64,000 nucleotides of DNA, taken from the NCBI RefSeq assembly GCF_003369915.1, contig NW_022881603.1, positions 52,721,271-52,785,270 of the forward strand, in the 5' to 3' direction. Shown here one piece after another: positions 19,210 to 31,262 of the stretch; within the stretch, counting starts at the first letter, position 1; each line of letters starts with the position of its first letter. A program made the translations under genes and the position numbers. The notes beneath the pieces are model-generated. The model had not been told where the DNA came from and did not search any database. It was given only the letters and a program-made list of their open reading frames with translations. Source of the DNA: Drosophila miranda (taxonomy: Eukaryota > Arthropoda > Insecta > Diptera > Drosophilidae).

Positions 19210-22200
19210 TCATCGTCGTCGTCTGGAGCAGTGTGTTTGGCACAGTGCGCAACCGTACGGCGCTGGATGAGCGCGTGTGTAAGGTGCGGCAGGAGACGTG
19301 GACAATGCACAGCGCCGTGCAGAGTGGATGGAGCGATCGCCGTGGTCCTCCAGGTGGCCCGGGATTCGGCCAAATTTGTGTGGCGATGGTTGCCAGCAGC
19401 CATTAAGTGCAGGAAAACCACCCCTGCGTGGATTCGGATGCGCCATGTGTGCAGCGCAAGCGTGTCCAAATTTGCATTCATGGCCAACCAGCAGCCCTGA
19501 TGACTCTCGTCCGCGGAGCCCTTCTGGAGGCCGGATGCCGTGGTGACGCCCATGAGGAAGGATCAGAGGAGCAACTAGGGGTGTCGCCCGGTGTCGCAAG
19601 CGTGTTTGTACACGCTTCAGGTGAATTTTGTGCCGTTTTATATTGCTCTGTGGAGGGGATAATTTTGCAAATTTTAATGTCATTTTTACATTTACCAGGT
19701 ACAACGACAATGTCCACCTAAGGAACATTGGACTTGCTGCGGCCGGATTGCGGCGTCCCAATAATCGGCGCCTTGCTGCACCAAAGTGCGGAGTGACTGT
19801 GGCGGTGTGTGCAATGTGCCGGCCGGCATCATCGTCGTTGTTGTGGTCGTCGTCATCTGAGATGGATTGGACATCGGTGATGATTTGGACGTCGTCGTCG
19901 TCGTCATCGGTGATGATTTGGACGTCGTCGTCGTCGTCGTCGACCACCCGTTCAAGGCGCCGTCGGACTTGCTCCAGTCCGTGGTCCAGAAGTGCCTCTT
20001 GCGGATTGCGTCGATGGCTGTCGTCCAGGGTGCGTGAGCTGCTGCTTGCAGCCCGTGTCTGGCAACGATGATGTGACGTCTGCAGGTTGCTGCTCGACAG
20101 AATTTGCTGTGTCTGCTGCTGGGTCCGCTGCTGTGTCTGCTGCTGGGTCCGCTGCTGCGTCTGCTGCTGCATCTGTTGCTGAGTCTGCTGCTGCGTCTGT
20201 TGCTGAGTCTGCTGCTGGGTATGCTGCTGCGTCACTGGATCGGGATCCCCCTCGTAATCTGGCAGGATTATCCTTTGGACAGATAGTGGCTGGCCAAAGA
20301 TAAGAGCCACTATTCTTTCTCGGGGAGTTTGGCCGCTGAGGTATCGTTTCCTGAAGCAATTTATCATCGAACCGTTGAACCTTTCGGGGTTCGGATTGAT
20401 GATATTTTGTTGTTGGATTCTTCTTAATTGCCTGGCGTCTGATTCCTCCTGTCTCTTTCTTTTCAGCTCCTCCTCTTCGAGACGGACCAGCGTTGGAAGC
20501 GATTCCTCGGAGATGGCCGGATCTGGATGTTGTTGTTGATGGCTGCTCCGATCCTGATTTTGAGGCTGCAGCGGGCGGAAGTGTTGGAGCAGCTGTTGCA
20601 GATATCGTGGCCTCTGCAATCGCTGTGGCTCATACGGCTGCAGTAATAGTTTCCGAGCCTCCGGATTGACATGGCAAGCCAAGGAGTTGGCGAAGCGCCC
20701 ACTTGCCGCATGGAACACTTCGTCAATTGTGTCTAGATTGTGAGTCTGCCTTATGGCATCGTTCCTGGTGAACCTTGTCGCCTTCATTGCCCGTCTAATG
20801 ATTTTATTTTGTAGGCTTTGCACACGTCGCAGCTGGGAATCGGATGTAAGTGCGCCCCAAACCGGAAGACCATATTGCCAAATGGGCATGATGAGCTGCT
20901 TGATGACGATAGCCTTGATTTCGTTAGGCAGCCGGCTTTTTGGGCCAGCAAGCCACTCCAGTTTGGCCGCTCTTGATCGGAGTTTTGTGCAGAGCCTCGT
21001 GATGTGTAAGCTTAGGGTGAGTTTTTTGTCCAATTTTATGCCCAGATATGTGTGTGATTTGTCAAGTGGCACAGCCTGTCCATTTATAGTCGGCGTTTGC
21101 CTTAAGTCCGTTGATCTAATTGTCCTCAGTGTGAATATTACATGTCCGGTTTTTTTTGCATTTATGTTAATGCACCACTTCTTGGCCCATATAGAGAAGT
21201 GTTGTAGGTACCGCTGGTTATTTTTGACTGCCACATTTGGGATTGCAGATGCGCTCATTATCACCGTGTCGTCGGCATACGTGGACAGCAGCATTGATTC
21301 CCGTTCTGGATGGAAGCCAGTGCTGTCAGGGATGAGGTGAGGCATGGGCATGTCCGAGGCATAGATCGTGTATAGTATTGGCCCAAGTACACTACCCTGC
21401 GGGACTCCAGCTAATATTTTTCCGATTCTTGACAGATCATCGTCTCCGCAGCTCACGCAAAAAGTGCGTTCAGCCAGGTAGCTCTCCAGAATGCAGTACA
21501 AATTTAAAGGCAGCAGCTTCATCAACTTGTACAGCAGCCCTTCATGCCATACTCGGTCAAAAGCTTCGGATATGTCCAGAAAAATTGCCGAGCAAACTTG
21601 TTTTTTCTCATACGCCTTGAGGATATATTGTGTGACTCGAGCCAGCTGCTGCTCAGTGCCATGCTCCCGCCGAAATCCAAATTGGTAATTGGGTACGGCC
21701 TTGGCAAAATTCTCCACCTCAAACAATCTCGCCATCAGCAATTTTTCAAAGATCTTTGAAAGGCCGATAATAGACTGATTGGCCGGTAGGAACACATGTC
21801 GGCTGTGTTTTTGCCCGGCTTTAAAATCATTTTAATCTGGGCATGTTTCCACTGACTTGGAAAGTGGCCGAGTCTGAAAATGGAGTTATAAATTAATATT
21901 AAATATAATAGCGTTTTTTTTGGCAATTTTTTAATCAGTTTGTTATTGATTTTGTCGCCCCTAGGTGATTTGGACAGCTCCAATGCATCAACAATCTGCA
22001 TCAGCTCAGGCAGTGTGAGTGGTCTGAAGGGAATCCTGATTTCCTGGTCTGGTTGTAGCTGCTTCTGCCGTTTTGACTGCTCACGCTCTCTGTTGATTGC
22101 GGTCCGCTCTTCATCTGAATTGGATAGTATCGGGCTGAATCTCTCCTCCAGGTGAGTAGCAAAGGCATCGGCTGTCTCGGCTGTTGACTTTGTCCACGAG

Positions 22201-23010
22201 ACACTTGCCTTGCCTCCAGTCATAGTTGGCAGCCTCAGTGGCCAGTTTGGCTGCGGCTGTCTTTTGATTGTGCTGGTCAGTTTCCAAAGTTTCTGCATTT
22301 GATAGCGGTCTTTGTTGTCAATCCCTGTGAACAGTTTGTTGATATTTTTGTTTTTCAGGATTGTGAGCCCCTTATTAAGACGATTTTACGCCGCCCTGTA
22401 GTTTCGTCTGGCTTCGATGGTGCGAGTCGCCAGCCAGATCCTCTTGCACTGCTGTTTGTTGGAAAGCAGCTCGCTAGTAGCCTCGTCCAGCTTAAGGTGA
22501 TGGTGCCGGTGATGTTGCTGTGACCGCTGCTGATGTTGATGCTGTCGCTGCTGTGGCCATCTTCGATGTGAGTTTGGATGCTGCTGTTGATGTTGTGTTG
22601 TTGCTGCTGCTGCTGCTACCCGTATATTGTCAAAAAACAAGTCAACGACGTCATCAATGTCCTGCGCTATTCTAATCTCGGTGTTGAGATTGATCAACCG
22701 TTCCAGCGACTTTTGAAACAGGCTGATATTGTCGTAGGGATAGTGTGTGGCACCACCGGTGGCCAGCAAATTGCAGCCGTTGTTGGTGTGTACAGCCTCC
22801 ATCAGCGCTTTCCCTCTGGCGCATCCACGGACATTTCCCCACCACATATGCTTCGCGTTCCAGTCACCGCATACAAGGAAGCCGGATGCAGTTTCTTCGA
22901 CGCAGAGTTCTTCAAAATGTCTTATCAATCCAGTAAAATGGGCAGACGCCCACTTGAATACAGGCGGACAGTAGATCGGCGCAAAAATAATTCCCTTTTT
23001 ATTTTTCTTT
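19210..23010 (-). pseudogene. ORF2 of E4 (endonuclease end, RT, C-terminal extension), downstream of the gypsy insertion
   Basis: Endonuclease-RT protein of a jockey-clade element. 23010-22386 carries the catalytic GDWNAKH (about 22865). A 190-bp deletion at 22730/22731 relative to E5 removes the SDH active-site region. The fingers part follows (to 21735), then a frameshift near 21750 that E5 also has. From 21795 an 861-residue frame runs to the stop at 19210: palm with FLDISEAFDRVW, GVPQGSVLGP and YADDT (about 21265), thumb, then an extension with TQQQ repeats (20106-20236) and a D-rich part with two VQIITD motifs (19850-19945). The extension fits the extra C-terminal domain reported for some TART elements. 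Inactive. Confidence 0.75.
19621..19698 (+). other. Consensus intron on the antisense strand of E4 ORF2 tail
   Basis: Plus strand TTCAG|GTGAATTTTG ... TTTACCAG, 78 nt, T-rich and lacking the GC content of its flanks. The same site occurs in E5 at 50104-50181. The length is a multiple of three and the plus frame stays open through it. Confidence 0.5.
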
Positions 23011-23331
23011 TCAGTGTTCCAGTCCCACCTGAACGATAGGTGGCCAGGGCTGAGGGCGACACGCCATCTAGCGGAAGTCCAGGGAGGCTCGATGGTGTAT
23101 GGGGACATCGGGGGGAGCTGGAGCCGTTACTGGGGATATAAGGAAGAGAATAGGATTAGTTATATGTATTAGTAAGGGAAAAAGGGATAAATAGGAGTGA
23201 AAATATTAGAAAACGTGGATTGGATTATGGAAATCGTGGAGCGTGGACGGAGTAACGTCGAAATTTGAAATTTTGTGCTTAAAACAGAAAGTTTGAAGTG
23301 AGTACAGAAAAGGCGGGCGATAAAATAGGTT

Positions 23332-23347
23332 AGGTTAGGTTAGGTTA
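23332..23347 (-). repeat. AACCT tail of the LOA element (telomere-repeat-like)
   Basis: Read on the plus strand as AGGTTAGGTTAGGTTA right after the target duplication that also ends in AGGTT. This equals the TTAGG repeat of most insect telomeres, which flies have lost. Here it is explained as the element's 3' tail. Confidence 0.7.
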
Positions 23348-23487
23348 AGGCGGTAGCCGGGAGGGGGGGGGGGGGATAAGAGCCTCCCGCCCCCAAGCTC
23401 ACTTGGACCTATAAAAGGTCCGTTGTGTTGCCGCATGGGCATGTGCCCCTTCGAGTTGCCCGAACCGTGAGAGCATACTACTGCAGG

Positions 23488-26400
23488 TTAAGGGCAGTCC
23501 CATCCGGTGGCTTGGATGTATTTGGACAAGGTCCCTGGTTTGATTACGGACAGGTCCGAAATGTCCGTGAGGAAAGCGGCCCGAGAATTCGAAGACGACG
23601 ATTTCCAAGGGCTGGGCAGTGGCAGAAGAAGTGGGGGACCGATTCCTCCTCCTCCTCGTCGCGACAACTCCTGCAGAAGTCGTTATGAGGGATTGACAGT
23701 CTAGAGGCGTGAGTGCCGATCTGCCAGTGTCCCGTAATGGCTCTAGTAACTGCAGAGCACTGTGCTCTGCTGAGTTTATACAGCTCTGCTGAGCGCTTCT
23801 TCGATCGATATGGCCATATCAATCTTGAGACTTTACAGGAAACGGTTTGCTGCCATCTCCTATTGGCATTTTGCTCGAACAATTCGTGCGTTAGGAGCCT
23901 GCACGTAGCCAAGGGCATCGCTACTTGCTCCCTCTCCGGTAGGAGAGGAATCGTAGTACCCTGCCTGGCTAGCTCGTCGGCGGCGTCATTCCACTCGATG
24001 TCCCTGTGGCCGGGGACCCATATAAGGAAGAGATCTAACTGCTCTGCGATCTCGTGCAGAGACCTGCGGCAGTCATTTACAGTCGCTGAGTTCGACGATA
24101 TTGAGCCTAGAGCTTTGATAGCTGCTTGGCTGTCCGAGAAGACGCACACTAAGTGCGTATCTAGAAGTAATTTGGAGACGATCGAAATGGCCTCCTTGAT
24201 GGCTTCAACCTCCGCTTGGAACACACTACAGTGATCCGGGAGCCTGAAGCAATGACTGATGTTCAGCTCGCTGCAGTAGACTCCGCCTCCCACGCGGCCG
24301 TCTAGCTTTGAGCCATCAGTGTAGAAGTGGACCGCATTTGCAGGTCCTGGTTCGCCCATCTCCCAGTCCTCCCTAGATGGGATTGATACCTGGAAGGGCG
24401 TCGAGAGGTGATCACTGGGGATACAGTAATCTGTCCTCTCTGGTAATTGCGGGAGTCTCATCAGGATTCCCGAGTGCCCAACCGCGGATGCTTTCCACAG
24501 TCTGGCTTCTCTCATTCTGAGGGCGGAAAGTGTTGCCACCTTCTTTCCCATGAGATCCACAGGGAGGAGGTCCAGCACAGTATCCAGGGCTTCCCCTGGA
24601 GTAGTGCGTAGCCCGCCAGTTATGCATAGCTCTGCCATGCGTTGAACTCTGCTGAGTTTATTGAGGCATGTCCTTCTGTCCAAGGCTGGCCACCATACCA
24701 CCACTCCATAGAGCATGATTGGTCGTATGATGGCGGTGTAGAGCCACCGAACTATATAGGGGGTCATTCCCCATTTTAGTCCGATGGCTTTCCTGCAAGT
24801 ATAGAGGGCCACTGTGGCCTTCTTTACTCTATCCTCTATGCTCAATTTCCAATCGAGCTTTCTATCGAGGATTAGGCCAAGATACTTGGCGTTGTTGCTG
24901 AAGACTAGCGTTTCCCCACATAGTCTTGGGGAATCAGTACCGGAACTTTGTACTTCCTAGTGAAAAGCACCAGTTCCGTTTTAGACGGGTTGACGCCTAA
25001 CCCGCATTTGTCTGCCCATTTCGACATTTTCGTGAGAGTACTTGTCATGCACTCACACAATGTCTGCGGAAATTTTCCGGAGAATGCTATGGCAACATCG
25101 TCCGCGTACGCCACCACACGGCAGCCACCCCCCTCTATCTCCCGCAGCAGTGTGTTCACTGCCACGTTCCATAGGAGGGGCGAGAGGACTCCGCCCTGCG
25201 GTGTGCCTCTGCTGACAAATCTGGTACACGTTGACGTCCCCAGTGATGCCTCAACCGTCCTGCATTGTAGCATCTGATCGATCAGGCTCACCGTCCTGGA
25301 GTCAACGCCCAGATCCGTCAGTGCGCCCGTGATGGCGGTCGGAAGGATGTTGTTAAAGGCGCCTTCTATGTCGAGGAAGGCTACTAGGGTGTACTCCTTA
25401 AAATTAAGGGATGCTTCGATGATCGATGTGATCGAGTGTAGGGCCGTTTCGGTGGATCTTCCCTTCCGATAGGCATGCTGGGAGTCTGAGATCAGACTGG
25501 ACGGAATGCACGCCGTTAGATGCAGCCCCAGGAGCCGCTCCATCGCCTTTAGAAGAAAAGACGATAGACTTATGGGTCTGAAATCTTTTGGGGCAGTGTG
25601 CGAGGGCTTGCCTGCCTTGGGTATGAATACGACTTTGGTCTGAAGCCAGGTGTCAGGAATGCACCCGTGGGAGAAGATTCCCTCGTAAATTATTTTGAGC
25701 CCGTTAATGGCTTTATGTCCCGCGTGAATCAGTTGGGCAGGGAAAATGCCGTCTGGCCCCGCAGACTTGTAGGGTTTAAAGCTTCTGATCGCCCAGGAAA
25801 TGTTCTCCTGGCTTAGCAGTCCCAAGATGGCATTTGAGGCGACAGAAGGAGGCGCGAGGTAGTTGGGTCTGTTTTCATCGCAGCCAGGGAAGTGGGTATT
25901 TAGGAGAAGATTTAGCGACTCCTCGCTGGACGTAGTCCACGACTGGTCGGTGTTCTTCAAGTAGCCCAGGGTGGGTGTTGTCTTCGAGAGAACTCTGCGC
26001 AAGCGTGAGGCTTCTGAGTTACTCTCGATTTCGCTGCAGAACTTACGCCAGGAGGCGCGTTTGGCTTTTCTAAGTTCTTTGTTGTAGGTTGACAGACTGG
26101 CCTTGTATTCGGCCCAGTTTTGCTCAACGTTTTCAGCCTTAGCTTTATTGAAGAGTCTCCGGGAGGCTTTCCGGAGTTCACCCAGTTTCGGATTCCACCA
26201 TTCAGGTTTCTTCCGGCCTCTGTTCTTGCCAGAGGGGCATGCTTTGTCGAGCGCCTTATTGCAGGCGTCAGTAAAGATCTTAAGAAGACGAGTCGTGGCC
26301 TCCGTGGAGAACTCCTCCTCAGATGGGGGCTCAGGGAGAACACGACAGAGGTAGTCAGAGTACCGAGTCCAGTTTGTCCGCCTGATGTTTCGGAATCGGA

Positions 26401-27082
26401 CTGGCTTCGGTACTGAGAAGGAGAAGACAGTTTCCACGTACCTGTGGTCCGAGAAGGAGTGCTCTTCCAGGACCCTCCAGGATACAATGTTACGCTGTAT
26501 CTCATGAGAGGCAAGCGTGAGGTCCAGGACCTCCTTGCGGTTTTTAATGATAAAGGTGGGATCACTACCCCGGTTTAGTAAGACCATCTGAGTGGTCAGT
26601 AAGTAACTGAAAAGGTACTCACCCCTTTCGTTTGTGTCAGTGCTTCCCCACTGACAGTGATGTGCATTGGCATCGCACCCCACAATTAGGCCGATGTCCT
26701 TGGCCGAGCAGTCTGCGATTAGAGCCCGGAGAGGCGCGTGTGGAGGGGGGTCTGGTTGTTCATGCCCCATGTATGCGGAGCAGATCCTCAGTGAGCGCTC
26801 CTGGCCTTCGAGGCTCACTGCGGTGTGGTCTTCATTGCTGAAATTTGGGAGCAAAAATAGGTGCAACTCTCTTTTTGCAAGAATGCAGGTACGAATTTTA
26901 CCTGCGGTTTCAGCTACATATAGCTTGTAGTCAGAAGTCCTCAGACCGGAGACCCTGTTTCCGAGGATCCAGGGCTCCTGAATGAGGACTATGTCGGCTC
27001 CACCCTTGGCCAGGTGGAGCAGTAGAGCAGCGCATGCTGCCTTACAATGGTGGAGGTTTATCTGCAGGAGCGTCAACGACAT
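23488..27082 (-). pseudogene. LOA-type ORF2: endonuclease, RT, RNase H; frameshifted
   Basis: Starts MSLTLLQINLHHCKAA, overlapping the ORF1 end by 41 nt. Endonuclease motifs: IQEPW, GCDANAHH, SDHRYVE (residues 35-225). RT: FLDIEGAF, GTPQGGVLSPLLWN and AYADDVAIAF (about 25095). A frameshift near 24905-24930 moves to the frame 24845-23544, which contains RNase H (YTDGSK, FSDSQAAI, GHRDIEWNDAADELA) and a C-terminal CRSC...H...C zinc motif. A second shift near 23570 leaves the terminal LSKYIQATGWDCP in another frame, ending at 23488. The single-base nature of the breaks suggests a young, recently inactivated copy, or sequencing error. Confidence 0.8.
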
Positions 27083-28494
27083 TCCTGAGGCTCGCCTCCA
27101 CCATTGTTACTTCTAGATCGCTGTCAGGGGACTCCGGCTCCTCCCCGACAACGATGTGGCTGAGACCTCTGGCTAGGTCGCTCTCGTCGAACGCGTAGTC
27201 GTCCAAGATATCGTCCGACATCATGGACGCCGCATCCGACGCCGGGTTGTCTTCCCCGCACGAGGCCCCCTCTTTTGGGATCTCCGGCAGCTCCGGGTCT
27301 GGCTCGACCTCCGCTTGCCTGCCCTTGCGATCGGACTTGTAAGTAGATATGGTGACCTTCTTGTAGCCATAATGCACTACACCGTCCGACTTTGCGAGGA
27401 GATCAATGGATTCCTCATTTAGGACGAGGATAAGCTGGCGCCTCTGCCCTTGGATATCCTCCACCTTTGCCACCTTCCAATCGGCTGTAGGAAGGTGGGG
27501 GTTGCAGACCTGCAGTAACCTGAGGATCTTCTCAGGCTCTGCAGGCTTAGCCGAGACCCACGCTCCGGCTCTCGGGCGACTAGGGACATCTTCCCACTTC
27601 ACGGCCTCCAGTTTCGCCCCTGGATAGACCTCTTTTAGGGCCGCCACCGCCTTCATGTAGAGAGCCGCAGAGCGAGCGTCTTGGCAGGCGATGGCTTTCA
27701 CCTTGCCTTGATGCCACCCTGCGTCCTCACACTTTGGCGGTGGTCCGCCGTTCTCCTCCAGTTCCAGTAGGAACCGGTCCTGGAGCTCGTTCTCCACCAG
27801 GTGCCACTTATCGCGAGGGACATGGCCGGCCTCGGCGCCCCTGTCCAGGACACCGGTCAGGGTGCTGCCCCTCGCCACCTCAGCGAACGACCGGTTCGTG
27901 AGGTGGGTCTTCACCCGCTTGGCTTGCTGGGCTTGGCCTGGCTGATTTGCGGGGTCCTCCGCTGAGCGTTGCCGCTTGTTGGCGGCCTTGGCTGCGCCCT
28001 TTCCGGCTTTGGCTGGCTGGAACAGTAAGGATTGAGCAGGCCCACAGCCTCTGCTCCTTTCCTTCGGCTGACGCCTTGAAGTTCGGGTCTTCGTTGGACA
28101 GGATGAAAGCCGCTCGTCTCCTGTCCTGGTACGACGGCTTTCCATCCCGTGGTGCAGAGACACTGCCCGCCGGGGCTCCCATGGGTTCTTCGGTCCCGGT
28201 GCGCTTACCAGCCGCGATTACGCTCTGCTTGGCAGCCACCCCGGTATCCGCTTCGCCCTTGGAGCCACCCGACTTGGAAGGACCCGATTGGCTTTTAGGG
28301 CCCCCCCTCGCTGCGGCTGCTGCCTGAAGACGGTGGACCGACTCAGTCTCCTTCCCCGTCTTCTTTGGACCCGGTTTCCCAGGCGCTGGTGCAGAGGGAT
28401 TGGCTTGTCCCTCCGGTACTTTAAGAGGAGGACCGAGCTCCTTTGCGGTGTTTTTATTTGGTATTTTTGATATGTTTGGCATTTTTGTTCCCAT
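27042..28494 (-). pseudogene. LOA-type ORF1 (gag-like), frameshifted
   Basis: N-terminal frame 28494-27880 (MGTKMPNISKIPNKNTAK..., basic, Pro/Ala/Lys-rich) and C-terminal frame 28163-27042. A frame change near 28030 links them. The C-part contains a structured region (WHLVENELQDRFLLELEENG to about VHYGYKKVTISTYKSD) followed by an acidic tail (MMSDDILDDYAFDESDLARG). I do not see CCHC knuckles. It probably binds RNA in the element RNP. Confidence 0.65.
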
Positions 28495-30079
28495 GAGTAG
28501 GCGGGAAGGGGTTGGTCACCCGAGGCATAGCCCGCTTGCCCGGGAAGCCTGATTTAAACTGGAGGTCGGCAGGTATCCAGAGTCCGCATATTAGCGACCG
28601 GGCACCCCCCCGGCCATGCATCCCTCGGCATATAACAGTGTCACCTTGGATTGGGGTAATTTCACTGAGAGTTTTCTTCTCTCCGCCCGACTACCATTCG
28701 CCAGCATCCTAGCAGAGACATGACCGTGCTAGGACCTGTTTCCAGCCGCCCTCACGGGGAGAGTATAGTAGCACTTCCACCGGTGTGCACAGTTACGGCG
28801 GGTGACGGTTCGCTCGCAACCCTCTGTGTCCTAGGGGGGGACAACCCTCAACCCTCTGTGTGAGACGCAGACCGCACCGGGTATTACTAACCGGAGCGGC
28901 TGCGCCTGCGCCGAGTTCACAGTTGTGCGAGCCGACCCGTCATCCGTTTGTCCCCCTGTAGCACCCAATGGCTGACGGCCATAAAATAGGTTGTAATGCA
29001 GAAAATTTTACTAACAGCCGGCAAGGAATATAGCCACCAGAACCGGGCCAGAAGGTTTCCTGGAGAGGGACACTGGAGTTCGAGAAAGTCGACTGCAGAG
29101 AAGAAGACTGCCCAACGGAACCTGAGTGAGTTCGTTCCAGTTGCGCGTGTGTGAGCCAAGTAGCGCGGGACGTGTGAAGGGGGAGGGTGAAAGAGGACGA
29201 TTTAGCTGCCAGGGCGATTCTAGCCACACCGCACGATCGTTGCATCGCCTTCCAGTGCGTGCCACACGTTTGGTCTCATTCACCAAGTAAAAACCCCGAA
29301 ACCCTATTTACACACACACACACGCGCACACGTATATACGGACCTATATAAATTTAGGGCTGACCGGCCACGGCCTTTAGTGGGTGACGCGGGGTTCCCA
29401 TCAGTCCACCGTATTTGGTCGAGCGATTTGTGGAAAAATATTGTTTATTGTTTATGTCCCGGGGACCCTTAACAAGAGCTCTTGGTAGGTTAAGTCTCCG
29501 TAGGGGCCCGAGTTAAATTAACTCCCGTAAAACTGGATCCACTCATCTACACATATTCCATTACGTATGGGTGAGGGTATCCCTGTTGGTTGAGCGAAAT
29601 TTCAGCAGTTATTTCCTTGTTTGCCTTGTGTCGAACGTTTTGGTGTTTCTTAGTGGTTAGTGATAATTTTGAGTATAGCTATTTATTAATGAGAAAGATG
29701 AAATTGTCAATTTATGATTATTAAAGCTTAGATATATATTGAAGCATGATGCATTAAATTTAAAATAGAGGGAGGACGCGTGGCGTAAGCCATGGATTAG
29801 GCCAGCCGTTACCGTTCCAGCAGAGGGTGGCCAAAATGAACGTTGTGTTTGGTCACAGGTAGGGCGGGCGCGCGAAGTTATAACACCCAAGCTTCACCCA
29901 CTTGATAGCCGTCTGTTTATGATTTTCTTTGTTGCTATTAGGTTGTTGTTAGTTTTGATGTCCCGAGAAGTAGTATGTCTCCTTTTTTGTCTACATTTGG
30001 CGGGCAAGGGGAACTACCCAGCCCTGGGGTCGACAGCTAGCCGCCATTGCCCTCTGGGAAACAAGCCAAGTGTAACAAA

Positions 30080-30089
30080 TGGCGCCCAA
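30080..30089 (+). other. Primer-binding site of the gypsy-type element
   Basis: TGGCGCCCAA two bases after the 5' LTR end (30077), the start expected for a Lys-tRNA primer site. Only the first 10 bases match well. Confidence 0.6.
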
Positions 30090-31262
30090 TTTATTTTCGA
30101 ATTCGCATGCATCTGGACTGACGCAGGTTCGGGTGGTATTACAAGAAATGTCACTCGGGCTGGTAAAGGCAGATGAGGGGAATGAAAAAAAATAATTAAT
30201 TTAGTGGAGAAGACGACAGCTCGCGAAGTGCAGTTTAGCTGTCCCGGCAGAAGTCGCTGCTGCAGGCTTAAGGTGAGCGTAAAGCTGGTCCTTAATGGCG
30301 CGGGGTGATTGATGCTAGGGATGGATAGACGGAGGCAGTTAACGGATATATAAAATATGTGATAGGGACTTACGAATTACAGTTGAACATTTTGTCGCTA
30401 TTCGATGTCGCAAGTGAACGTAAGTCACTGCCGTTCAACAAAAAAATGGACAGGGAGTTTGCGACGGACACATTGCCTGGTGGACTGTGATATCGAATAA
30501 ATCTGTGATGGAATGTGATATTGGAATAAGTTAGAGTAAGTCATGTAGGTAAATTGTTCATTGTAGTTTCGCACCTGTTTGTTTAAAACAAAGCCGCTTT
30601 CGTGTTTTTGAACCTGTTGTCTGTCTGCCGAGAGGTGGTGAGGAGTAGGTGGCCCGGGAGTCGTAAAGACAACCCGCGATGCATCTGTTGTAATGGCAGA
30701 TCGGTAAGATGGATGACAGGAACAAATCACAAGCAAAGTGAGCTCATGCACCGTGAGGCTTCTCGTTTATCGGCCATCGCTTAGAGCGATGACTAGAGTA
30801 GATGACAGGCCACACAAAGGTGGTGTTCGTAATTGTAGGATATCCGTAGGGCGACTGTCAAGTGGAGCGCAGAAACTGGAGCGGTTGCTGGTCCCGGCTA
30901 GTCACGTGTCCCCCTCTTAATGAATCTTGTAAGAAGAAGAAGAACTGTTAGGAATTTTTGTTGTTAGGTTTTGTGTGGTGTTGAATGTGTTTGAGTGTCT
31001 TAGGTGTCGATCGAATATACATGTATGTTATTATTTATTTATTCAAATATTTAATTGCATATATCTCGTTAACGGCGCTGGTTGGCGCAATATTTATATC
31101 GGTATTTATTTATTTATTTATCGGAGTATTTATTGGTCCGAAGCGTGGTGTTATTTATTCTTACTAGTTATTTCTTTGGGTATTTATTTCTTTATTTATG
31201 TATATTATCTTAGTTTAGGAGTTTCCCTTTTTTTTTTGTAATATTGGTGTTGCTCGGTGCAG
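30090..31262 (+). other. Leader of the gypsy-type element
   Basis: About 1.2 kb without an ORF of note, with a T/A-rich part (TATTTATTTATTT, about 31030-31200) just before gag. Confidence 0.5.

Larger units (their letters stand above)
23332..28980 (-). mobile_element. LOA-clade non-LTR retrotransposon (Bilbo/TRIM-like), full length
   Basis: 5649 bp on the minus strand, flanked by the 12-bp duplication ATAAAATAGGTT (23320-23331 and 28981-28992). The 3' LTR shows the empty site at 36462-36473. Content: 5' leader (28495-28980), ORF1, overlapping ORF2 with endonuclease, RT and RNase H, a 3' UTR, and a tail of AACCT repeats (plus strand AGGTT, 23332-23347). LOA-clade elements such as Bilbo and TRIM are known from obscura-group flies; the name is given by domain order, not by alignment. 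Confidence 0.8.
23015..30077 (+). repeat. 5' LTR of the gypsy-type element, split by the LOA insertion
   Basis: LTR parts are 23015-23331 and 28993-30077 (about 1.4 kb together, counting the target duplication once). The LTR lacks about 226 bp found in the 3' LTR (36849-37085) and keeps about 33 bp (29999-30035) that the 3' LTR has lost. Confidence 0.8.

Noticed and set aside
23332..23347. A true interstitial telomere of TTAGG type
   Set aside because: Only about three units, precisely at the 3' end of a LOA element next to its target duplication; the retrotransposon tail explains it.
29281..29345. CACACA/CGCACA stretch in the gypsy LTR as a regulatory Z-DNA site
   Set aside because: Short simple repeat present in both LTRs; no evidence for a function.
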